Source: a virus
IMG/VR virus record: IMGVR_UViG_3300031281_000004
Location: 1-51,258 of that record
Reading direction: 5' to 3' (one strand)
DNA length: 51,258 nucleotides
Made by a program: the position numbers and the translations under genes. The notes beneath the pieces were generated by a model, which was not told the origin of the DNA, did no database searches, and saw only the letters and a list, made by a program, of their open reading frames with translations. This document shows, in pieces, positions 18,501-24,202 of the stretch. Positions within the stretch are counted from its first letter, which is position 1, and each line of letters starts with the position of its first letter.

Positions 18501-18938
18501 TAATATATAATAACTTAAATAAGAACCAAGACAAGCAGTCATACATATAATATCTCTAGAATGAGAAAAAATAAACTTTTCATCTGTTCTCCCTTTATAA
18601 TAAAAACCGTTAACAATAGAATCATAATTTATCTTAAGTAAGTTTTCATAACCTTTTCTTGACTTAGCCAATAGAACTATGTGTCTGTTTGTGCCTTTTT
18701 CTTTTCCCTTTTCATTGTCGCGATTAGAATTGAGATAAAACTCACAACCTAATATAGGTTTAATTCCTTCTTTTACACAAGCATTACTAAATCTAAGCAA
18801 ACCAGACATAGTTCCATGATCTGTTAAAGCAACAGCCGACATTCCATACTCTTTTGCCTTTTTAGCAATTTCCTCTGGAGATGCAACACCATCCAAAATT
18901 GAGAAAAAACTATGATTGTGTAACTGAACAAACTTCAT
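15576..18938 (-). CDS. dnaE: DNA polymerase III alpha subunit (DnaE-type replicase)
   Basis: A 1120-residue C-family DNA polymerase. The N-terminal PHP domain shows HNHS (7-10), TDHG (39-42), E66 and DCH (203-205). The palm has GVGRGSAAGS at 362-371, the catalytic pair in PDIDID (D404/D406/D408) and a third Asp near D565 in VLKVDLLGLD. RHAGG lies at 518-522. A helix-hairpin-helix-like segment and an OB fold (VYLSIVDFKG) complete the C-terminus. The phage therefore brings a bacterial-type replicase rather than a family A or B polymerase. Its putative promoter lies upstream of the 54-residue gene. Confidence 0.96.
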   Translation of the reverse strand: MKFVQLHNHSFFSILDGVASPEEIAKKAKEYGMSAVALTDHGTMSGLLRFSNACVKEGIKPILGCEFYLNSNRDNEKGKEKGTNRHIVLLAKSRKGYENLLKINYDSIVNGFYYKGRTDEKFIFSHSRDIICMTACLGSYLSYYILKDRIDLAEKKLLKYKKVFGDDLYVEIMFNELEDQKRVNIQLLKMSKRMNVKYIITGDCHYVNEGDEKIQDLMIAIERKKSISDPNVFRFSTRNLFFHHPKDYLRFNKEYGYNLSKSVIMEGIYNTAEVAEKCDFHLEHSENPKFPRFIDDDKNEVNADFILDKKCRKALLKLNKDTEYKDRMELELKVIKEKNFSDYFLIIEDLIRFCEKKGIDHGVGRGSAAGSLVSYLLGITLVDPIRFDLIFERFLNKSRKDPPDIDIDFESDRKKEIEDYLKDKYGHDRVAHIITFTTFRVKGALWDVFRAYEKDKDPEFLSIIKKIIDNPGKSSDLFPLSDQLNNLVDLKEINYVKKNKKIFDLAKKLIGRIRNVGRHAGGTAITPGPLYKHIPVHKVKGDIVTAFIEGKDYRELSDLGVLKVDLLGLDQIDIIKRSIELAKKTRNEDVDIYNFNLNDKELFKAIRNYDCIGIFQFENTSINDFLKRTKPDCFEDMATVNALYRPAVINALEHEHYIKRKIKVKNWEKENNKKYEGKTEIGKLLRNTYGTIAFQEQFMNILHKIGLFTLEEADRARKTFKILYLRRQKTDDKKEDPELLAVVNKFREGAKKTTNLSDKQIDKWVDKLAEFAEYAFNRSHSVSYAFIAMQTLYMREYYPLCFYSAILDRTKNGKESNFRKTNKMEKYFRFITDSRKLRFAPIDINKSKLRFYPDEGKIRIPFSFVPGIGKSLAGEIYKGAPYRSFSQFCMKELKLRTNKTAILNLIKIGAFDSLNKDRKALVLFYEKWSLIRAKYKKKSLKEIKKTMLEIWNGEYEYNDFLPIRGQGDFTEEEKEEMEKEICKFNVFHRDEDLNSSRAEWLHKNHGIREITASDSGEYCFKIEDKSQERKDRNKKPYVYLSIVDFKGNRGSCAVFGDVYRVVKNRLKKDVYYIAYCRKDKRKDVKTRELLTLGWGSNSYRTCKYNPLQKIDVYMKEKGFL

Positions 18939-18992
18939 GTTTCTATTATCTTTTACCCTGCTTAATAATGGACATATTTTTAATTTCTTCCA

Positions 18993-19157
18993 TTATTTCT
19001 TTTTTCCTAAATAAATATAATTAGTTTTCCAACCCGTCAAAGGAACAATCCATTTCAAAATTCTCCATCTAATTATTTTACTTGTTTCAATATCAACTTC
19101 TTTTCCTAATCTAATAAAAAACCATTGTAAAATAAAATAATTTAAAAATCCTAACAT
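18993..19157 (-). CDS. Small aromatic-rich protein (54 aa)
   Basis: A 54-residue frame starting MLGFLNYFIL and ending YLGKKK. It begins at the ATG at 19157, nine bases after AAGGG, and lies between the dUTPase and polymerase genes where no longer frame exists. It is basic and rich in Trp, Ile and Leu, perhaps membrane-associated. A phage-type promoter stands immediately upstream, which supports it as a real gene leading into dnaE. Confidence 0.55.
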   Translation of the reverse strand: MLGFLNYFILQWFFIRLGKEVDIETSKIIRWRILKWIVPLTGWKTNYIYLGKKK

Positions 19158-19169
19158 ATTAAAGCCCTT

Positions 19170-19204
19170 TCATAAATAGACCTTTTAATTACTAATATCC
19201 ACGA
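19170..19204 (-). promoter_or_regulatory. Phage-type promoter upstream of the 54-aa gene and dnaE
   Basis: On the minus strand: TCGTGG, exactly 17 bases, then GTCTATTTATGA. The -10-like part is less perfect than at other sites, but element spacing is identical. It overlaps the last codons of the dUTPase gene. Confidence 0.5.
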
Positions 19205-19608
19205 TCTTGTCTGTTGTGATTTTCTTTATTTTTTTCCATATATTTTTCAAATATTTCCTCTGGAGAAAAATTAAGTATTAAAGCTATATTTAAGAAAAAA
19301 TGCAAAGCGTCAATATATTCTTCCATAACTTTTTCTCTTTGTTCTTCATTTTTCCATGTTTTTAATTCTTTATTGTTGTATTTTCTCCAGTGTTTAAAAG
19401 GAAGATTGTCTATCATTTCTCCTAATTCTCTACTAATGTGAAAAGTCTCTTCTATTATCATAAAAGACTTGCCTTGCATATTAGTATTTCTTGCTTTTGC
19501 CAATCTTCCTAATCTTTCCTGTAAAATTGCTTGTTTTTCATATATTAGTCGTAGACAATCGTCTTCTGTTATTCTCAAACAACTTTTATTTTTTATCTTT
19601 TCTGACAT
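19192..19608 (-). CDS. Dimeric all-alpha dUTPase
   Basis: A 138-residue protein of the MazG-like all-alpha NTP pyrophosphatase superfamily, dimeric dUTPase branch. Visible are the first acidic helix FMIIEETFHISRELGEM (49-65), NLPFKHW (68-74) and the second metal helix EEYIDALHFFLN (96-107). It hydrolyses dUTP to dUMP, supplying the thymidylate-type synthases and keeping uracil out of DNA. It overlaps the thymidylate kinase gene by 23 bases. Confidence 0.85.
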   Translation of the reverse strand: MSEKIKNKSCLRITEDDCLRLIYEKQAILQERLGRLAKARNTNMQGKSFMIIEETFHISRELGEMIDNLPFKHWRKYNNKELKTWKNEEQREKVMEEYIDALHFFLNIALILNFSPEEIFEKYMEKNKENHNRQDRGY

Positions 19609-20059
19609 CTTTTTCTCCTGTAAGTTTTAATATTTCTTCTAGTGTTTCTTTTATTGTAAAGATACTTGTATCTATTCTTATTGTATGTTTAAACTTAGAC
19701 TGAAGAAAATAAACATTAAAAATATTTTGAAGATATTCTATTCCTTCTTTTGTTCTTGTTGAATATGATATGTCTTCTCCTGCATTCGACATTCTTTCTC
19801 TCAATACAGTATAGTCAGAACAAAAGAGATAAATCAAATAACAATCAAATGTTTTCATTAAATCTTTTTCTAATTGACTATAATTCTTAATGTAGTGTTT
19901 TCTTGAAAAAAACATATCATAAGAAAAATTACTTCCAATAAATCTGTCAATTATCAAAGGACCATAATTCGTAGCTTTTCTATAGAGTTGATATATAGTT
20001 GTCTTACCAACTTTATCGGGTCCTTCAAGAATTATAAGCTTAGGTTTATCCTTCATCAT
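19586..20059 (-). CDS. Thymidylate kinase-like dNMP kinase
   Basis: A 157-residue P-loop kinase. LIILEGPDKVGKTT (8-21) is the thymidylate kinase Walker A, DRF at 38-40 is the substrate-site Asp-Arg, and RERMSNAGE resembles the lid. It is shorter than cellular Tmk (about 210 residues), as is common for phage dNMP kinases. It would phosphorylate dTMP or a modified pyrimidine monophosphate made by the neighbouring enzymes. Starts and stops overlap on both sides. Confidence 0.8.
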   Translation of the reverse strand: MMKDKPKLIILEGPDKVGKTTIYQLYRKATNYGPLIIDRFIGSNFSYDMFFSRKHYIKNYSQLEKDLMKTFDCYLIYLFCSDYTVLRERMSNAGEDISYSTRTKEGIEYLQNIFNVYFLQSKFKHTIRIDTSIFTIKETLEEILKLTGEKDVRKDKK

Positions 20060-20711
20060 TTTCTCCTTTTAGAACATTAAGAACATCACAGAGGTCATTA
20101 ACTCTTATAACATTCTTAATTGTTTCACCTTGATTATATTTATTATCAACAAGAAAAACTCTATATCCCCATTTTCCAACTATATTCGCAATTTCCCTAT
20201 TGTCTTCAATCATAAATATCATATTTGGAAACTTTTCTAATATTCTTATATGCTTCATTTTATCAAATATTACTTCACTGAAAAAAGGTAAATGAGCCAT
20301 AAGGATATCATACGTGTCATTTCCACTTATACTTTGATCTCTTGCTGTTAATATAACATTTTTATATCCATTAAAATCAAGCCATTTAAGAAGGGAATAA
20401 GCACAAGGTCTCAGTTGTAAGTGTTTTTTAACTCCGGATAATCTATATTGAGCTTTAAACAATCTATAGTAATAATAAGGAATATTTTTCTTAAGATCAT
20501 AAAGATCATTATATTCTTTAATCCAAGAATATTTCTTTTTTGATATTTCAGATAAATTATAAATACACTGATTTGCATAATTTATCCAGGCTGGAATTGA
20601 ATCCAATAAAACATCATCCAAATCAATACCACAAACTTTCTTTCCCTTGTTTATTTCTAAATGAGATGGAGAAAATATTTGGTTATCATCTATTAAAGAT
20701 TTTTCTATCAT
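20046..20711 (-). CDS. HAD-family 5'(3')-deoxyribonucleotidase-like phosphatase
   Basis: A 221-residue HAD hydrolase. Motif I GIDLDDVLLDS places D30 and D32, motif II is ILTARD at 120-125 (T122), and motif IV FMIEDN ends at D170-N171. The cap insertion is long and aromatic-rich. The form resembles the NT5C deoxyribonucleotidases found in phage nucleotide clusters, which dephosphorylate dNMPs. Here it could remove unwanted canonical nucleotides. It overlaps the thymidylate kinase gene by 14 bases. Confidence 0.75.
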   Translation of the reverse strand: MIEKSLIDDNQIFSPSHLEINKGKKVCGIDLDDVLLDSIPAWINYANQCIYNLSEISKKKYSWIKEYNDLYDLKKNIPYYYYRLFKAQYRLSGVKKHLQLRPCAYSLLKWLDFNGYKNVILTARDQSISGNDTYDILMAHLPFFSEVIFDKMKHIRILEKFPNMIFMIEDNREIANIVGKWGYRVFLVDNKYNQGETIKNVIRVNDLCDVLNVLKGENDEG

Positions 20712-21265
20712 ATTTTAGCTCTCTTTCTATTTCTTCGTCTTCTTCTAGGATCTCCGTCAGACATATAAACATGAGCAGATCCTATCATAACAGATATATT
20801 AACTTTTATTCTCTTGTTTTTATAAATAGAATATTTTAATTCTTTTATTATTTCTATTACACCAGCAATATCAGCAATAAGCAACTTTTCGACATCGCTT
20901 GATCTAATAGAAATAATAACAGCCATTTCTTTATCTCTTGGCAATAATTGAACTGTTGATATACAATCCTCTGAATGAACTATTATCTTTCTGGATCCTA
21001 TAGGTTCTTCGTTAAAATAAAACTTATTATATTCAATTTTTTGCAAAAGCCCATACTTAAGAAAACTATAATGATGTCTTTCTTGATTCATTTTATTTAT
21101 AAACTTAGATTTATAAAGTGCTTTTGCAGAAGGATAAAGACTTTTTAAATCAACATCTCTGAAAATAAGATTCACACCTACTAATTCTTTTGTATTTCCA
21201 GAAGTAAATCCAATTTCCTTAACTTCAGAAATTAAGTCTCTTATTTCAGATAATATCTTATCCAT
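20708..21265 (-). CDS. ThyA-superfamily protein B (hydroxymethylase-like)
   Basis: A 185-residue shortened relative of thymidylate synthase. KELVGVNL (26-33) matches the family ELxGV motif. C101 lies 20 residues before R121-S122 (RSSDV), exactly as in the sister protein at 22151-22783, and would be the nucleophile. H165 and Y167 (GSAHVY) match the nucleotide-binding His-x-Tyr. The residue aligned with ThyA Asn177 appears to be D132. An Arg-rich tail ends the protein. ATG at 21265 chosen because AAGGAGAA precedes it; the longer TTG start would bury that site. Confidence 0.65.
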   Translation of the reverse strand: MDKILSEIRDLISEVKEIGFTSGNTKELVGVNLIFRDVDLKSLYPSAKALYKSKFINKMNQERHHYSFLKYGLLQKIEYNKFYFNEEPIGSRKIIVHSEDCISTVQLLPRDKEMAVIISIRSSDVEKLLIADIAGVIEIIKELKYSIYKNKRIKVNISVMIGSAHVYMSDGDPRRRRRNRKRAKI

Positions 21266-22154
21266 AGTAACTATTCTCCTTTTTTTCAAAATACTCTATA
21301 ATATCGTGAGTTCTTAAATCATTATCCCAATTTGCATATCTACCTACATGTTTGATATATGGATTGATGACAAGTGGAATATCACCATTTATTTTAGCGT
21401 TATTAACGAAAGATTTAAGTATAACATTACAATCAACATAATCATCAACATTTATAGAAGTTAATGATTCCACACAAAATCTAGAATCATTAACTCTTGT
21501 TATTCTATAAAAAGGAATATTTTTTTCCGGAAAATAAACAAAGTCATAATCCTTCATAAATCCATCAAAGTTGCTACTTTCAACTAAATAATGATAAATA
21601 TTTACACCTTTATAAGAAAAATTAGGAATAAGAAATTGATTAAATATCGGAGCTGGAATAGTATTTATCAGCTTATAGTATATAAGCTGATAAATATCCA
21701 TTGTATTTTCTTTGCCTAAAAAATAACCTCTTATAGATTTTTTATATAAATCTATAGTTCTTATTGCGAAATATTCATAATTCTGTTTTAAAAGAACACT
21801 TAACCGAGACCAAACACTTATCATATTGTATCCTTCGATGATGTTATCTCCGTTATTCATACCTGATTTAATATATTTCCACCACTCATCACCCCTTGTT
21901 TTTTTTAGATAAGAAATACGAGTTTCTTGATCTATAATACTTTGTGTGTTCTTATTAAAAAAATATCCAACTTTATATATCTTGGGAGAAATATCACACA
22001 TTATTTTTTCTATAAACAAATCGACAAAATCTGTTCTTTTTATTATTCTAGGACCAAAAAAAACTTGTCCATTATCTTTTGTTAATATTTTATAACCTTT
22101 ATTGTAAAAAGCTGATATCAAACCAACAATTCCTCCACCCAAAACATAATTCAT
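21258..22154 (-). CDS. FAD-dependent oxidoreductase-like protein
   Basis: A 298-residue protein opening with a dinucleotide-binding loop (LGGGIVGL, 5-12). It ends with HVGRYANWDNDLRTHDI, which resembles the C-terminal FAD-contacting segment of amine oxidase, UDP-galactopyranose mutase or protoporphyrinogen oxidase-type flavoproteins. The middle is divergent. It lies between two ThyA-superfamily genes with four- to eight-base overlaps, so it very likely works with them, perhaps oxidising or tailoring a modified pyrimidine. Substrate unknown. Confidence 0.65.
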   Translation of the reverse strand: MNYVLGGGIVGLISAFYNKGYKILTKDNGQVFFGPRIIKRTDFVDLFIEKIMCDISPKIYKVGYFFNKNTQSIIDQETRISYLKKTRGDEWWKYIKSGMNNGDNIIEGYNMISVWSRLSVLLKQNYEYFAIRTIDLYKKSIRGYFLGKENTMDIYQLIYYKLINTIPAPIFNQFLIPNFSYKGVNIYHYLVESSNFDGFMKDYDFVYFPEKNIPFYRITRVNDSRFCVESLTSINVDDYVDCNVILKSFVNNAKINGDIPLVINPYIKHVGRYANWDNDLRTHDIIEYFEKKENSYYG

Positions 22155-22783
22155 ATTTTATTTCTCCTTATATATATATGAAGGGATCCAACATTAAAAA
22201 TTATTCTTCCAACCAAAGCGTCAACTTTAGCTGCCATGTGATCTTGAAAGTTTCTTGATAGATAAACATCATTAGGCCACACATTCAAATCCAAACTTCT
22301 CATAAAATAAATCATATGAAGTTTATCATTTCTCAATAAAAATTGGTACCCTATAGAACAAGGTACTTCTTCTTTACCTAAAACAGGAGTATCATCACAA
22401 GGACTCCATATTCCAAGAAACGCTTGACGATTGGCCCAACTTTTATTGTCTTTTATGTTATTTATTATTATTTTTTTTTGGGGTATTATTCTGTTATTAT
22501 AAGTATAATGTTTATCTTTATCTTCATATATTATTTTTTTATCATTAACAAACTCATCACTTAATTCTGCTATATAATTTAATCTATCTTTCGGTAATGG
22601 TTCTATTTTTTTTATAAGATCAAAAACATCATCTGTATCTAATATTTCAAATCTTACACCGATAAGTTCTTTAACATAACAAATATCTTCTCTTGATCTA
22701 CACGAATTATTGTTGTATTGTTCAGCATCCATTAACATTTTTTTCAAAGATTCGTATGCTTCTATACAATTATTAAAAACCAA
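22151..22783 (-). CDS. ThyA-superfamily protein A (dNMP hydroxymethylase-like)
   Basis: A 210-residue protein with clear thymidylate-synthase landmarks: ELIGVRF (39-45), NRQAFLGIW (118-126), nucleophile C142 in VPCSIGYQF, phosphate-binding RSLD (162-165), and HIY (202-204). Where ThyA has PFN (Asn177), this protein reads PND (170-172), so Asp may stand in the base-recognition position, as in dCMP hydroxymethylases. I use the TTG at 22783, five bases after GGAGG; the GTG at 22795 overlaps that ribosome site. A terminator stem (22796-22830) lies directly upstream. Confidence 0.75.
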   Translation of the reverse strand: MVFNNCIEAYESLKKMLMDAEQYNNNSCRSREDICYVKELIGVRFEILDTDDVFDLIKKIEPLPKDRLNYIAELSDEFVNDKKIIYEDKDKHYTYNNRIIPQKKIIINNIKDNKSWANRQAFLGIWSPCDDTPVLGKEEVPCSIGYQFLLRNDKLHMIYFMRSLDLNVWPNDVYLSRNFQDHMAAKVDALVGRIIFNVGSLHIYIRRNKI

Positions 22784-22795
22784 ATAAACCTCCAC

Positions 22796-22830
22796 AAAAA
22801 AACTCGCCCGAGGCTTCTACACCTCGGGCT
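22796..22830 (-). terminator. Strong intrinsic terminator ahead of ThyA-like gene A
   Basis: On the minus strand, GCCCGAGG pairs with CCTCGGGC around an eight-base loop, followed by a run of seven T. The next gene's ribosome site begins two bases later, so the gene depends on read-through or on processing. Either this ends a small RNA, or it works as an attenuator. Confidence 0.8.
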
Positions 22831-22913
22831 AAAAGAATTAAAATAGAAAGAACATCGGAGGACCGGAACATTTACCTAAAAATAAGGATTCGCCGGTCAA
22901 TTAAAAAAAGCAT
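22796..22913 (-). ncRNA. Candidate small RNA or leader RNA 1 with CCUCC motif
   Basis: About 118 bases run from a phage-type promoter (22918-22951) to the terminator at 22796-22830 with no reading frame. A hairpin is closed by GACCGG (22893-22898) and CCGGTC (22861-22866). Immediately after it comes CCTCC (22857-22861), left unpaired and complementary to Shine-Dalgarno GGAGG. A second RNA with the same layout lies at 34117-34199. It could be a free small RNA or a regulatory leader of the ThyA-like gene. Confidence 0.5.
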
Positions 22914-22917
22914 CTAT

Positions 22918-22951
22918 TATATAATAGACAAAACAGTAATTTTTTCCACTT
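22918..22951 (-). promoter_or_regulatory. Phage-type promoter of small RNA 1 / ThyA-like operon
   Basis: On the minus strand: AAGTGG, 16 bases, GTCTATTATATA (continuing AATAG). The spacer is one base shorter than at the other six sites; the GTCTATTATATA half is a perfect match. Confidence 0.6.
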
Positions 22952-22954
22952 TTT

Positions 22955-23434
22955 TTACAATAATTTTATAACAAGAACTCCAGCTTCTTTAAATCTATCA
23001 ATAATAAGTTTTTGTTTTTCTTGACAATAATAATCATCTCCGTAAAAAACAACTTTTATTCCAGTTTCTATAATAACACCAGCGCAATAAGCACAAGGAA
23101 ATAAAGTTACAACAATTCCTCCAAATTGCTTAATTGATGACCCTGATTTTAAGGCGTTCATTATTGCGTTTATTTCAGCATGAATAATTCTACATAAATA
23201 ACTATTTTCTCCTGGTTTTTCGTCTTTTCTCATACACACATCACATGGTTCAATATTACCTGGACAAACATTATAACCATCTTTATAGTTCATCAAATAA
23301 TCACCATCAACAAGAATTGCTGCTCCTACTTTTCTTTTAATGCAATTAGAATACATTTTAGCATTACTTTTTAAAATTAAACAGATATCTTTTATTGTTT
23401 TAATATTTTCTTCAGGAATATCATGCAAATCCAT
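22955..23434 (-). CDS. Deoxycytidylate deaminase
   Basis: A 159-residue zinc deaminase converting dCMP to dUMP. Catalytic zinc residues are H85-A-E87 (HAEINAIM) and C114/C117 in FPCAYCAG. A second Cys-rich insert (CPGN, CDVCMRKDE) at 57-70 is typical of phage dCMP deaminases, which often bind an extra zinc. It provides dUMP for the thymidylate-type enzymes encoded downstream. The 5' end overlaps the small sigma factor gene by 14 bases. A gene-free 159-base stretch with small RNA 1 follows it. Confidence 0.9.
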   Translation of the reverse strand: MDLHDIPEENIKTIKDICLILKSNAKMYSNCIKRKVGAAILVDGDYLMNYKDGYNVCPGNIEPCDVCMRKDEKPGENSYLCRIIHAEINAIMNALKSGSSIKQFGGIVVTLFPCAYCAGVIIETGIKVVFYGDDYYCQEKQKLIIDRFKEAGVLVIKLL

Positions 23435-23942
23435 ACGCTAAAGCCCTCTCTTTCAATCTTGGTTTTATGTGTCTGCTTATTATGACTGAAATATTTTTTT
23501 GAGATATATTCATTTCATCTGAAATATCCTTATTTCTATATCCCAAAGATAAAAAATTAAGTATTTTATAATATTTTTCTTTTAGTTCTTTTAAATCTTT
23601 TTTTACAGAATCAACAATTTCCTTAGCTAATAATTCTCTATCACTTAATGAATGTGTTTCCAATTCAGAGACATCTTCTAAGCTGACTTTATTAGTATTA
23701 GCTTTGCTCTTTAATCTATAAAAGTTTTTTATTATTCTATTACTGGCCCAAATTATTCTTTTTTGCATTCCGTAAATTGTAACCTTTTCTTTATGTCTAC
23801 AATAATTTTCCCAAACTATAAGAAGAATATCGTTATAAACGTCTTCTTTTTCTAAACTAGTCCTTCTGGATGTATAAGAAGAAGCATAATCAATATTTTT
23901 TATAACGCCCTCCAGAAGTTGCTCCCATGTTAAACAATCCAT
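23421..23942 (-). CDS. Small sigma-70-family (ECF-size) RNA polymerase sigma factor
   Basis: A 173-residue protein with a region-2-like half (residues 10-85, including EKEDVYNDILLIVWENYCRH) and a region-4 helix-turn-helix near the C-terminus (ILNFLSLGYRNKDISDEMNISQKNISVIISRHI, roughly 128-160). The two-domain size matches ECF sigma factors. It is expressed from a host-like TTTACA/TATAAT promoter and is a natural candidate for reading the seven GTCTATTATATA promoters. A transcription regulator without sigma activity is the alternative. Confidence 0.75.
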   Translation of the reverse strand: MDCLTWEQLLEGVIKNIDYASSYTSRRTSLEKEDVYNDILLIVWENYCRHKEKVTIYGMQKRIIWASNRIIKNFYRLKSKANTNKVSLEDVSELETHSLSDRELLAKEIVDSVKKDLKELKEKYYKILNFLSLGYRNKDISDEMNISQKNISVIISRHIKPRLKERALAYGFA

Positions 23943-23961
23943 AAATACCTCCCATAATATT

Positions 23962-23990
23962 ATTATATATTATATATTGTATTTTGTAAA
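23962..23990 (-). promoter_or_regulatory. Host-type sigma-70 promoter of the small sigma gene
   Basis: On the minus strand: TTTACA, exactly 17 bases, TATAAT, about 20 bases before the ATG at 23942 with GGGAGG between. It is the best canonical promoter noticed in the window and lacks the GTCTA pattern, consistent with early transcription by host polymerase. Confidence 0.75.
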
Positions 23991-24004
23991 CCCCAAACTT
24001 TTTT

Positions 24005-24202
24005 TCAGAACTCACTCAAAGAATGTTTTATTCTGACTTCCATATACATTATACCACCATCTTTTAAATATACAGTATAAATATCACAATCATCCATGCA
24101 ACCAACTTTAACAATATTTATAACTTTTTTATTATTAAATAATTCTCTTTCAAAAAGATTAAGTTTTTTTTTATCTTTTTTATCTGTTCTCTTAGAACTC
24201 AT
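24005..24202 (-). CDS. Small hypothetical protein downstream of tubulin-like gene
   Basis: A 65-residue protein with a Lys-rich N-terminus and a beta-rich second half (DIYTVYLKDGGIMYMEVRI). It overlaps the end of the tubulin-like gene by 11 bases and so is probably made with it. Phage tubulins often have a small DNA-binding or accessory partner nearby, but no helix-turn-helix is visible here, so no role is assigned. Confidence 0.55.
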   Translation of the reverse strand: MSSKRTDKKDKKKLNLFERELFNNKKVINIVKVGCMDDCDIYTVYLKDGGIMYMEVRIKHSLSEF

